Source: Lysinibacillus sp. JNUCC-52
GTDB lineage: Bacteria; Bacillota; Bacilli; Bacillales_A; Planococcaceae
Reading direction: 5' to 3'
Assembly: GCF_015999545.1 (NCBI RefSeq)
Contig: NZ_CP065546.1
Coordinates: forward strand, 434,001 to 498,000
Length of the DNA stretch: 64,000 nt
Shown: positions 50,968 through 58,938 of the stretch, in pieces
Layout: the number at the start of each line of letters is the position of its first letter
Numbering within the stretch: position 1 is the first letter of the stretch
The notes under the pieces: model-generated
What the model was told of the DNA's origin: nothing
The model's database searches: none
Seen by the model: only the letters and a program-made list of their open reading frames with translations
Made by a program: the position numbers and the translations under genes

Positions 50968-52063
50968 AATGATCACCAATTAATGTTAGTTTATTATTTT
51001 TATAGCTATATTCATTTGGATACGGAATTCTATGCAAATTTTTATGATTATTCTTTGAATAAGCTCCTACAGGATAAAAGATAACTTTATCATTTATTTT
51101 TAATTCTGGAAAAAATAATCTACTTGCAAAATAATCATTCTCAAAGCAGGTATTTCCCCATAAATTTTGTATTATTTTTGCGCGTTTTGAATTAGTACTT
51201 ATTGGACGTGGCAAAAACCATGGGAATAAATTATAAGCAGAACAATCTAGAATAATTTCATTTTTTGTATTTGAATTATCCGCTGCGATTACTGATGTTA
51301 TTAAAAATCCACACAAACTAGTAATAGCTCTCCCAGGTTCTAAAATTATTTCAAACCTATTTGTATATTTATTTTCAATCAATTTATTTATAAAATTTTT
51401 TATCTCTCCTTTTAATAGTAAATTTGTTATCCCACCCCCCATATTAATAGTTGTTACTTCACTTAAAATTTCATGTTGCATTATCTCATTTAGTTGCTCT
51501 AAAATTGCGAATAAATCTAATGGATTTTTTTCGCCAAAATGTATATGAATATTTTTTATAGATATATTGTTCTCTACAATGAATTTTTGAAATTGCTTGT
51601 TATGAATATCTATTCCAAATCTGCTGTATCGTGTATTTTTTACTGGAACTCTTATGCCTACTTCTTTATTTTTAACAAACTCATTACAGTTGGTAAGTTG
51701 AGAAATGGAATTAAAATCGAATAAACCATTATTTTCATAAATGTATTGAATTTCTGTAGATTTAAAGCTTGGACCAGTAGCTGAAATATTTTTATATCCT
51801 GCTTCTATACCTGCTTTAAATTCATAAATGGAAGCAACATCTATTCCATCAATACGATTTTTCAAAAAAACTAATAAATCTTTATTTGAATTTGCTTTTA
51901 TAGAGTAAAATAACTTTATATTTTTGGGAATTTGCGCTCTTAAACAGGTTATAACTGTATCAAGTAAATTGTAATTATAAACAATGGCAGGAGTATTAAG
52001 TTCGTATAATGCTTTAATAAATAATCTATCATTTATTAATTGAGACTTAATATTATTTAACAT
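50948..52063 (-). CDS. Fold-type III PLP-dependent decarboxylase
   Basis: A 371-residue alanine-racemase-fold decarboxylase (diaminopimelate/ornithine decarboxylase, BtrK-like group): PLP Lys in YSIKANSN (about residue 52), HIHFGEKN, MGGGITN, LEPGRAI, and the second-subunit motif WGNTCFENDY. It probably decarboxylates an amino acid or an amino-acyl group on a carrier or peptide. Follows the small precursor-like gene and overlaps the fold-I PLP gene. AT-rich. Confidence 0.87.
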   Translation of the reverse strand: MLNNIKSQLINDRLFIKALYELNTPAIVYNYNLLDTVITCLRAQIPKNIKLFYSIKANSNKDLLVFLKNRIDGIDVASIYEFKAGIEAGYKNISATGPSFKSTEIQYIYENNGLFDFNSISQLTNCNEFVKNKEVGIRVPVKNTRYSRFGIDIHNKQFQKFIVENNISIKNIHIHFGEKNPLDLFAILEQLNEIMQHEILSEVTTINMGGGITNLLLKGEIKNFINKLIENKYTNRFEIILEPGRAITSLCGFLITSVIAADNSNTKNEIILDCSAYNLFPWFLPRPISTNSKRAKIIQNLWGNTCFENDYFASRLFFPELKINDKVIFYPVGAYSKNNHKNLHRIPYPNEYSYKNNKLTLIGDHYEYSRD

Positions 52064-52199
52064 GAATTCACCTCAAAAAAATTATATATTCATCTAATTT
52101 CTGATTATTATAAATATATTTTTTCGAGAAATTGCTACTCTAAATAAACACAATTTAAACTATTAAGCTAACATTCATTAAAACAATATGTATATAGTA

Positions 52200-52230
52200 T
52201 GAAGTGGAGGGCATTTAAACCTCCACTTCA
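52200..52230 (-). terminator. Hairpin after precursor peptide gene A
   Basis: Stem TGAAGTGGAGG / CCTCCACTTCA without a T-run, between the small peptide gene and the decarboxylase. Likely stabilises or attenuates, giving more precursor than enzyme. Confidence 0.65.
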
Positions 52231-52255
52231 TTTACAAACAGAAGAAATCAAAATA

Positions 52256-52399
52256 TTAGCACACTTTATCAGGAATCAACATAAATGGAGCTAATTCTTC
52301 ATCTTCCCCTTCAAGAGTCAGAGAACTCTCAATTAAAGATAAATCTAAAGAAAACTCCTTTTCTTCTACTTGTTGTAAATTCTCTTTACATTTCTCCAT
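52256..52399 (-). CDS. Candidate RiPP precursor peptide with C-terminal cysteine
   Basis: A 47-residue peptide starting MEKCKENLQQVEEKEFSLDL, with a strongly acidic leader-like middle (GEDEEL) and the end APFMLIPDKVC. AAGGA lies upstream; an in-frame ATG at 52405 would add Met-Phe. The C-terminal Val-Cys is the kind of end used by EpiD-type cysteine decarboxylases, and such a flavoprotein is encoded divergently 255 bp away. A hairpin follows. Precursor status is inferred. Confidence 0.7.
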   Translation of the reverse strand: MEKCKENLQQVEEKEFSLDLSLIESSLTLEGEDEELAPFMLIPDKVC

Positions 52400-52405
52400 A
52401 AACAT

Positions 52406-52653
52406 CACATCCTTTTCGAAATATTTTGAAACAATTTTATTTTAGCCTGTTCGCTTAAATTTTTCAATTCTAAATTCTAATTTTTCTAATAATTTATAAT
52501 TGTACATATCATCAGTTTTATAGTTATTATCACACTAAAAAGATATAAATTTAATAATTAAATTATTACAAACCTATTGATTTTTATATAATGACATTCT
52601 ATATTTTTAATAATAAAATTTTTCAGTTTATTATTACTTTTATGGAGGACGCT
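52406..52653. other. Divergent promoter region of locus A
   Basis: About 250 bp, extremely AT-rich, between the precursor peptide gene and the flavoprotein gene. It should hold both promoters; a minus-strand -10 cannot be chosen with confidence among the many TATAAT-like strings. Confidence 0.45.
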
Positions 52654-53202
52654 ATGAAGAAGGTTACTTTAGGTATCACAGGGACAATTGGAGCTAATGA
52701 TATTATTAATCACATATTATATTTAAAAAAATACTTTCATGTTGATATAATCCTAACCCAAGAAGCAAAAAAATTTGTACCTGAGCAAAGCCTAATTTTC
52801 TACGCTGATAACGTTTATTCGGAAATGTATGACCAAAAAGGCTCTATTCCTCATGTTAACCTTGGGAAAGAGGCAGATATTTTCATCATTCTACCTGCAT
52901 CTGCAAACACAATTTCAAAAATTTCTTCTGGTATTGCTGATAACCTTTTAACTGCCTCTATACTTAATTTTACAGGGCCATTACTTATTGCACCTAACAT
53001 GAATCAAAATATGTGGAAAAACCCTATCATTCAAGACAACGTAAACTATCTAAAAGAAAAAGGACACATTTTTATTAATCAATCTCACGAGGCATATATA
53101 GCTTGTGAAAGAATTTACGAAACCGTTGAAGTTGCTCTTCCTAAGCCGCATGAATTAATAAAAATTATTAAGTCCTTATATGAAAACAAAATCTTAGAAT
53201 AA
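52654..53202 (+). CDS. EpiD/LanD-like flavoprotein decarboxylase
   Basis: About 182 residues of the HFCD family (homo-oligomeric flavin-containing Cys decarboxylases): LGITGTIGAND start, PASANTISKISSGIADNLL and APNMNQNMW. PASANT and P-N-M-N are the FMN and substrate motifs of EpiD/MrsD. These enzymes oxidatively decarboxylate a C-terminal peptidyl cysteine to an aminoenethiol. The frame opens earlier, but GGAGG supports the ATG at 52654. Divergent from the candidate substrate peptide. Confidence 0.87.
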   Translation: MKKVTLGITGTIGANDIINHILYLKKYFHVDIILTQEAKKFVPEQSLIFYADNVYSEMYDQKGSIPHVNLGKEADIFIILPASANTISKISSGIADNLLTASILNFTGPLLIAPNMNQNMWKNPIIQDNVNYLKEKGHIFINQSHEAYIACERIYETVEVALPKPHELIKIIKSLYENKILE

Positions 53203-53298
53203 ATATTTTTTCCCGAGTGATTAATATCTTTTTTCTTAATCTAGTTTCTGAGCCTTACTATATGAATAATCTTTGAAAATTAATTTTTTGCCGTGGTT

Positions 53299-53327
53299 CA
53301 AAGGACATTTATCAAATTGTCCCTTTA
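53299..53327 (+). terminator. Weak hairpin after flavoprotein gene
   Basis: Stem AAAGGACA / TGTCCCTTT with one bulge, followed by AAAATTAT; a possible terminator. Confidence 0.35.
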
Positions 53328-53430
53328 AAATTATAGGTTAAAACTTTGATTTCATGGGTTTTGTTATAAGCGAAGGAGATAAACAGAGGGTATTAGGGAA
53401 AGTTATATAGTTACCATTTTTTCACTAGTA

Positions 53431-53546
53431 AAAATTTACGAAAACTCCTGCTCCGAATAGCACAATTTGTAAGACGCAACAAACTGCGCGACAGCGAAGG
53501 TTGCGGCTTACATTGTGCTCGTGAAAAGCAAAGTGGATTTTTACGA
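53431..53546. repeat. Dispersed palindromic repeat element
   Basis: Inner arms at 53459-53480 and 53500-53519 form a long imperfect inverted repeat (AGCACAAT..GTAAG..CGCAAC type), with outer parts ACGAAAACTCCTGCTC and GTGAAAAGCAAAGTG. The layout resembles a repeat family scattered in Bacillaceae genomes; whether this is that family needs comparison. Confidence 0.5.
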
Positions 53547-53572
53547 TAAAGAATGGGTTACGAAACAGCCTT

Positions 53573-53715
53573 ATATAATTAGAAAATAAAAGTAATCTCC
53601 ATTTCCCTATCAAACAATTTCGCCTGAATCACAATTCTCTCCAGCTTGCACTACTCCAAACATAATGTCAGTTAGCAGGACATTTGCTTTTAATAGCGAT
53701 GCATATTAATGAATA
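53573..53715 (-). pseudogene. Remnant of ileS 3' end (left copy)
   Basis: About 140 bp aligned with 61183-61325. Translated on the minus strand it reads ASLLKANVLLTDIMFGVVQAGEN.. (split here at residue 20: ASLLKANVLLTDIMFGVVQA), matching ALLKASVLLHDILFG of the right copy. It has a one-base difference in frame after GEN. It marks a duplicated junction on the left of the Rgg/ABC half of the island. Confidence 0.7.
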
Positions 53716-53897
53716 ATAGCATTCGCTTAGCTAGAAATAAGAGACACCACTGCAAAGTAAAGACATATACTTGCAAGTATGCTCTATCCCCAAGAAGCGT
53801 CCATTTCAAGCGTTAAGATTGTTAGGTTTAGCTAAGTGGTGAGTAGTATACAAAGTAAAGATGACAAGCCAGTAATCATTCGCCTAGGGGGGCTAAT

Positions 53898-55115
53898 ATG
53901 TTTAAAAATCATAATTTTGTTTTACTGTTTTTCTCTCGTTTTTTTAGTGTATTTGCGGATGCTATGTTATTTATAATTCTATTATCTTTATTAGGTAGCT
54001 TTGGTATTAACGCTATCGGACTTTCAATTTTCTTTATATTTTCTACACTCCCAGCAATTATATTTTCTTTGCCAGCTGGGGCAATTATTGAAAGAAAATA
54101 TCTTCAAAAGGTCATGAGTTTTACTGATATAATACGATTTGTTTTAGTTGGATGTCTAGCAATAATTAACGCGATTCATTTAACACCTACTATAATTTAT
54201 ATATTTATCTTTGCCATTGTCCTGTGTAATGTATTTTACATCCCGGCCAATTCGTCTCTATTGCCCAAAATTGTTAAGACGGAATATTTAGCGAATGCAA
54301 ATAGCTATATCCAAATCACAATGCTCTTTGCAAAAATAGGTTCTTATAGCGTCGGGGCCTGGTTGATTAAAAGTGGATTGAGTTATTCTAGTTTGCTACT
54401 TATCATAGGCTCATTTTACATTATTTCGATGACTATGATTTTAGCAGTAAAGCCATATCACAAAAATTTATCAAACAACGAACCGAAAACTATCATACAA
54501 GACGTAAAAGCTGGATTAGCTTATATTAAAGTAAATAAATTATATAGTAAGCTGTTTCAAATATTTGGTGCTGCATGGTTAGTTGGTTCATCAGTGGATC
54601 TTTATTTAATATCGTATTTAGTGGAAATATTGGAACGACCACATGAAGATTTATATATAATTACCACATATAGTTTGATTGGAATTGGTTTAGGATCTTT
54701 AATATCACCTTACTTATACAAACGAATTAATCCTAAAATAGGGCTTTATGCTTCAAGTCTATTCTTTGGTATTATTATCGCTTTATTTTCATTGAAATTA
54801 CCACTATCGGTATTGTTAATAGGATTACTTATCGGTGGATTTGCACAAGGTTTATTTTTAATTTTTTTAAATACGTATTTACAAAGCAATGTAGAAGAGA
54901 AATATCTTTCACGAGTATACAGCTTATACCATTTCGTTTACACTGGAGTAAGCTTGCCAGGATATCTACTTTTCGGATACTTTATTGATCGTATCGGCAT
55001 AATTAATACAGGTTTTATTATTGCAGCCTATTTAATACTAATTGCTTTAGTAACGATTTTCTACTTACCCTCTTTACGAGATAAAAAGGAAATCTTAGAA
55101 GAAAGACATTCTTAA
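53898..55115 (+). CDS. MFS transporter (second, island)
   Basis: A 405-residue MFS protein with 12 helices of the same MFS_3 efflux type as 48328-49566 (opening NFVLLFFSRFFSVFADAMLFI) but only distantly similar. GGGGGG lies six bases before the ATG. It stands alone, convergent with the Rgg gene. Possible peptide or drug efflux. Confidence 0.85.
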   Translation: MFKNHNFVLLFFSRFFSVFADAMLFIILLSLLGSFGINAIGLSIFFIFSTLPAIIFSLPAGAIIERKYLQKVMSFTDIIRFVLVGCLAIINAIHLTPTIIYIFIFAIVLCNVFYIPANSSLLPKIVKTEYLANANSYIQITMLFAKIGSYSVGAWLIKSGLSYSSLLLIIGSFYIISMTMILAVKPYHKNLSNNEPKTIIQDVKAGLAYIKVNKLYSKLFQIFGAAWLVGSSVDLYLISYLVEILERPHEDLYIITTYSLIGIGLGSLISPYLYKRINPKIGLYASSLFFGIIIALFSLKLPLSVLLIGLLIGGFAQGLFLIFLNTYLQSNVEEKYLSRVYSLYHFVYTGVSLPGYLLFGYFIDRIGIINTGFIIAAYLILIALVTIFYLPSLRDKKEILEERHS

Positions 55116-55155
55116 AAAATCCAGCTATCTGTTTTTTATTGATAGCTGGATTTAT
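55114..55155 (+). terminator. Bidirectional terminator
   Basis: Stem TCCAGCTATC / GATAGCTGGA flanked by A-run and TTTATATTTTT, between the convergent MFS and Rgg genes. Confidence 0.85.
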
Positions 55156-55159
55156 ATTT

Positions 55160-56029
55160 TTATTCGTTAATAAGCTTTTTTACATATGAATGTAAGTATT
55201 CTTCATAATTTAGAGCATGATTCAAAGATTCAACCTTATGTAATATATCTATTGATTCTTGAGCAAGTTCAAGACCTTGTTTATATTTTGTATGCATTTT
55301 GAATAAACCGAAGTAAAAATTTAGAATTGTTTTTTCTAAAATAAAGATTTCAGGTATATTTTGATTCTTTAATTCATATAAATAGGCTTCTGTTTCTTTC
55401 AACTTATTATGCTCAAGACATGTTCTAATAGTATTAAAATAGACATCAAATAAATTACGCTTGTAACTTAACATGTTTTTGAAATACATACTCTTTTTTA
55501 TGACTTCTGAGGATAGCATAATTACAGTATCTATAGCTAATAAATGTAATGTATTACCATAAAGAATTATTTCATATTCTCCCCAGACTTCTACTTGCCA
55601 TAAATAATCAACGAGTATTTCTAAATTTTCTTGTTTAACTTTGTTGTTAGTAAGGTCCGAAATAATTGCTTCGATCATGATACTGTTTAATTTATATGAC
55701 AATACATTAGTTAATTCGAATTTAAAAATTTCATCATTTCTTAACTTATTTAAAAACTTTAAATCTCCACGTAAATAAGCTTCCTTCATGTTTATAATTA
55801 ATTCTTCAAAATGCCCTACTTTAAATTCATTATGGATATAGATAAATTCTTCAAAACTTACATTAATTCGATTAAGTAACAATAATAACTTAGAAACAGT
55901 TATGCCCGTTTCATCTCTTTCAAATTTAGATAAATGAGAAACAGACATTATATCTTTTGCTGTATTATTAAGACTATAACCTTTGTGTAACCGTAACTTG
56001 CGAAAAGTATGACCTAAGTTATCCATAAA
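55160..56029 (-). CDS. Rgg/GadR/MutR-family transcriptional regulator
   Basis: About 289 residues: N-terminal XRE helix-turn-helix (GHTFRKLRLHKGYSLNNTAK, then SVSHLSKFERDETGITVSKL) and a helical C-terminal domain of the Rgg/MutR type. Rgg proteins bind short hydrophobic peptides taken up from outside and switch nearby operons. The frame opens five codons earlier; homology starts at MDNLGHTFRK. A divergent short hydrophobic peptide gene lies 215 bp away. Confidence 0.82.
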   Translation of the reverse strand, partial: FMDNLGHTFRKLRLHKGYSLNNTAKDIMSVSHLSKFERDETGITVSKLLLLLNRINVSFEEFIYIHNEFKVGHFEELIINMKEAYLRGDLKFLNKLRNDEIFKFELTNVLSYKLNSIMIEAIISDLTNNKVKQENLEILVDYLWQVEVWGEYEIILYGNTLHLLAIDTVIMLSSEVIKKSMYFKNMLSYKRNLFDVYFNTIRTCLEHNKLKETEAYLYELKNQNIPEIFILEKTILNFYFGLFKMHTKYKQGLELAQESIDILHKVESLNHALNYEEYLHSYVKKLINE

Positions 56030-56243
56030 AATCACCTTTATCATATTTTAAAATAGAAATTATTGTTCAAATTGCCTCCCATTTTGTTCTTTATAAATTT
56101 CATCTTATATTGCTAGAATAAGTTCTGATTTTGCGTTTCAATATATCCCTTAATTAAAATTTTCAGAAAAAAGATGATATTATTTTTATAACCTTTATTT
56201 TCTTTTTTTCGTTAACTACATTTAGGGTAAGGTGGTGTTATCT
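56030..56243. promoter_or_regulatory. Divergent regulatory region rgg-like / shp-like
   Basis: About 215 bp of AT-rich DNA between the two divergent starts; expected to hold the Rgg binding site. I could not single out a convincing palindrome by eye. Confidence 0.45.
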
Positions 56244-56324
56244 TGAAAAAAGACATAATAAAAGTGGTATTAGTTTTTAGTATTGGTTCGATTTTAGTAC
56301 TATTAGTTCCTTTTCTATTTTAGT
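56244..56324 (+). CDS. Short hydrophobic peptide, candidate Rgg pheromone
   Basis: A 26-residue frame starting at TTG with AAGGTGGTG six bases upstream. The peptide begins MKKDIIKVV and ends VLLVPFLF: a basic start and hydrophobic remainder, the form of SHP pheromone precursors. It is divergent from the Rgg-type gene, the standard shp/rgg arrangement. Part of it (27 bp) is repeated at 48209-48235. Confidence 0.65.
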
Positions 56325-56343
56325 ATTTCTGTTTGACAAAGAC

Positions 56344-56376
56344 GAAAAAACAAGAAGCATATTATTTCATGCTTCT
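56344..56376 (-). terminator. Terminator of the ABC exporter operon
   Basis: Minus-strand stem AGAAGCAT / ATGCTTCT followed by TGTTTTTTCG, about 90 bp after the exporter stop. Confidence 0.65.
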
Positions 56377-56464
56377 AAGTAAACTTGACAGGCAAAATGC
56401 CACTTCTAGAGCAAAATTATAAACAATCCCAAACAATTTAACATTTGAGAAATTCTATCTTAAA

Positions 56465-58061
56465 TTATAATTCTAAAATGCCATCAACCATTTTAAGTAA
56501 ACGATCATTTATTCTATGCGTCACCATTATAATTGTTAAATCACTTCTGCTAAATAGAAAATATTCTATTTTTGCGGCAGTTTCAGTGTCCAGATTGGCC
56601 GTAATTTCGTCTAAAAGTAGTATGTTATTATTTCTCAATAAAGCCCTAGACAATGCAATTCTCTGAATTTGACCTCCAGATATTTTTTTTCCTTTTTCAC
56701 CAAGGTTAGTGTCTAATCCATCTTTCGTCTCTTTTATCCAATTTATTAATTCCATATTTTCTAATACTTCTAATAACTCTTTATCCGTAAATTCATCATC
56801 TAATAATAGATTTTCACGTACTGAAGCATTAAATATATATGGTTTTTGATCAACAATCATAAGGATATCTTGAATTTGTCTACTTGTTAAATCAGAAACT
56901 TCTTCACCAAATATTTTTATTGAACCTTGATAATTTTTCAATTTTCCACTAATTATATCTAATAGAGTCGATTTTCCAGTACCACTGCCACCTATAATTA
57001 AATATTTTTTTCCATTTTCAAAAGTATAGGTGATATTTTTAATAATTTGTTTATTCATATAGTTAAATGAAAGGTTAGAGAGTTCAATAACTTTTTCTGT
57101 TTCGTATGTAAAATTTGTCTTTAATATTGGATCCTGGGTTATTTCGATTTGATTAAATTTTTCTAGGATTGGTTTAGAGCTTTTAATATTTGCAATCCAA
57201 GGACTAATATTTGCAACTGAATTAAATAAAGATGTAGAAATAGCACTAATAGCCGCGATTGAACCAATTGATATTTCTTGAATATAAGCTAAGTATCCTG
57301 CTAAAGCATACATAGAAACATTACATAGTATATTTCCTATTCCACTAACCAACGAAACTTTAGCTATTGATTTGCTGTAATTATAGTTAGCTATGCTTAA
57401 AATATATGATTGGTTCATAAATTTTTTCAAGAGTAAGTGTAATTTTTGAAAAATATACATTGTATCATATCCCGATAAATAATCTGATATATATTTTACA
57501 AACTTCTCGTTTTTTATTGTAATTGTCTTACTTTCATAATCAATTTTCTTTTTAAATATTCTAGGTATTTGCAACAATATTGCTACTTCAAAAAAAATAG
57601 CTAGGGCAATTGACCAATGAATGAAAAATAAAGAAATGCCTGCCACTAAAGCGCTAATGGAAGAAGTTAGTAATTTATAAAAAGGTTCTGTCGCTAATTT
57701 TTCAAATTGGTTGATATCATTTACTAGCCACGAAGTGTATGTCCCAATATCCCTTTTGTGGAACTCATCGTAATCAGCAGAGACCAATTTACTCATTATT
57801 TGCTGACGTAATTCTAAATTTATTTTTTGCTTAATCTCATTAACTTTAATAGATTGAAGAAAAGAAAATAATAAAAAACATGTATATGCAATTAATAACC
57901 CGAAAATTCCTACAGAAAAGTTATGAAAATCAAAAATAATTAATGAATCAATAATTCGAGCTTGAATAAAACTGGAAATGGATAAACTTATTGATATTAA
58001 AAATAATAAAGTTATTACAAATAAGTTTTGTTTTAGAAATAATTTAAAAAATTTTATACAT
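56465..58061 (-). pseudogene. ABC exporter (fused TMD-NBD) with a one-base frameshift after the start
   Basis: An exporter of about 531 residues. From 57796 down the frame is intact, and it stays open upstream to about 58075 but without a start. The only good start is ATG at 58059-58061 behind GGAGAAAAAAT, one base out of frame; removing one T from the six-T tract at 58046-58051 joins MYKIFKLFLK to the long frame. NBD motifs: IGGSGTGKST, KISGGQIQR, ILLLDEITANLD, MVTHR. No peptidase domain. Probably exports peptide B; frameshift could be error, mutation or slippage. Confidence 0.75.
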
Positions 58062-58174
58062 ATTTTTTCTCCTTTTAAATAATGTTTGGTTTATGTTTAA
58101 AATCTAACCTTTTGTCTAATTTTATCTTTCTAGTGAACATAACGAAATATATAGAAAATGAATATTTGAAATAT

Positions 58175-58219
58175 AAAAAGCTATTTTCTCAGTGGTAAGT
58201 CACGAGAAAATAGCTTTTT
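58175..58219 (-). terminator. Attenuator hairpin after precursor peptide gene B
   Basis: Perfect 16-pair stem AAAAAGCTATTTTCTC / GAGAAAATAGCTTTTT ending in T-run, between the small peptide gene and the ABC exporter gene; expected to make most transcripts stop after the peptide. Confidence 0.8.
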
Positions 58220-58232
58220 ATAAATCTAAGTA

Positions 58233-58340
58233 CTATGTTCCTGTATACTCAGGATATGGACTTACCATATGCTCTTCTGAAAAGCTTGATAGTTCTTCTA
58301 ATAACTCTACATAAGTTTTAAAAACATCAGCTTTTTTCAT
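58233..58340 (-). CDS. Candidate precursor peptide B (35 aa)
   Basis: A 35-residue peptide: helical, acidic first part MKKADVFKTYVELLEELSSF, then SEEH, and a distinct end MVSPYPEYTGT. GGGTG lies before the ATG. It sits between a GNAT gene and a strong attenuator followed by an ABC exporter, the usual place of a peptide precursor. No known class recognised. Confidence 0.65.
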   Translation of the reverse strand: MKKADVFKTYVELLEELSSFSEEHMVSPYPEYTGT

Positions 58341-58401
58341 ATGATTTCACCCACTTTCATTTAGATATATAATTATTTTATATTTCAAAAAAATTCTTTT
58401 G

Positions 58402-58938
58402 TCAATATAAATATCCTAAAAAATCAACACTATCTTGATTCCATTTTTTCTTTCCCGTCTGTTTTACCATAATTCTATCAATATCACGGGTACGAGTGCC
58501 TAAGGATTTAAGCTTCCTATCATGAATTGCATGCCAAGTAAAAGTATTACTAACTTTTATGAAGCCTATTTTTTCATACCATTCTTCAATTTCAGTTCCT
58601 AATAAAACAAAATCAACAGAATTGGTTTCAGCAAACTTAAGAACTTTTCTTACTAACTTTGTTCCTAATCCTTTATTTCTATATATTTTATTAACACATA
58701 AATCAATAATACCTAATACATTAATAACTTCATCACCTAGTTTCATTGCTCTATAATCTAGTCCAACTTGAGCTAGTACTTTTTCATTATCATTACATAT
58801 AATAAATCTAAAATGAGGGATTTGCTTAAAATAAATCCTATTTTCAGGATATATTTCGAATGATTCTATTAGTAATTTGTGTAATTGTTCATATGTTGAT
58901 TGATCTAAATTATAATCATATACATGTTTAATAATCAT
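58402..58938 (-). CDS. GNAT-family N-acetyltransferase
   Basis: A 178-residue acetyltransferase with acetyl-CoA loop YRNKGLGTKLVRKV (R-x-x-G-x-G/A; residues about 89-102) and LLGTEIEEWYEKIGF. It overlaps the Sua5-like gene stop (TAATG), so the two are coupled. Possible peptide-modifying or self-resistance enzyme; substrate unknown. Confidence 0.82.
   Translation of the reverse strand: MIIKHVYDYNLDQSTYEQLHKLLIESFEIYPENRIYFKQIPHFRFIICNDNEKVLAQVGLDYRAMKLGDEVINVLGIIDLCVNKIYRNKGLGTKLVRKVLKFAETNSVDFVLLGTEIEEWYEKIGFIKVSNTFTWHAIHDRKLKSLGTRTRDIDRIMVKQTGKKKWNQDSVDFLGYLY

Noticed and set aside
53338..53412. Possible tiny peptide frame starting ATGGGTTTTG
   Set aside because: Only 18 codons, no ribosome site and not hydrophobic or leader-like.
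53425..53613. 62-codon minus-strand frame
   Set aside because: It runs through a palindromic repeat and the ileS scar; the similarity to IleRS tail coding is in pieces and it has no ribosome site.
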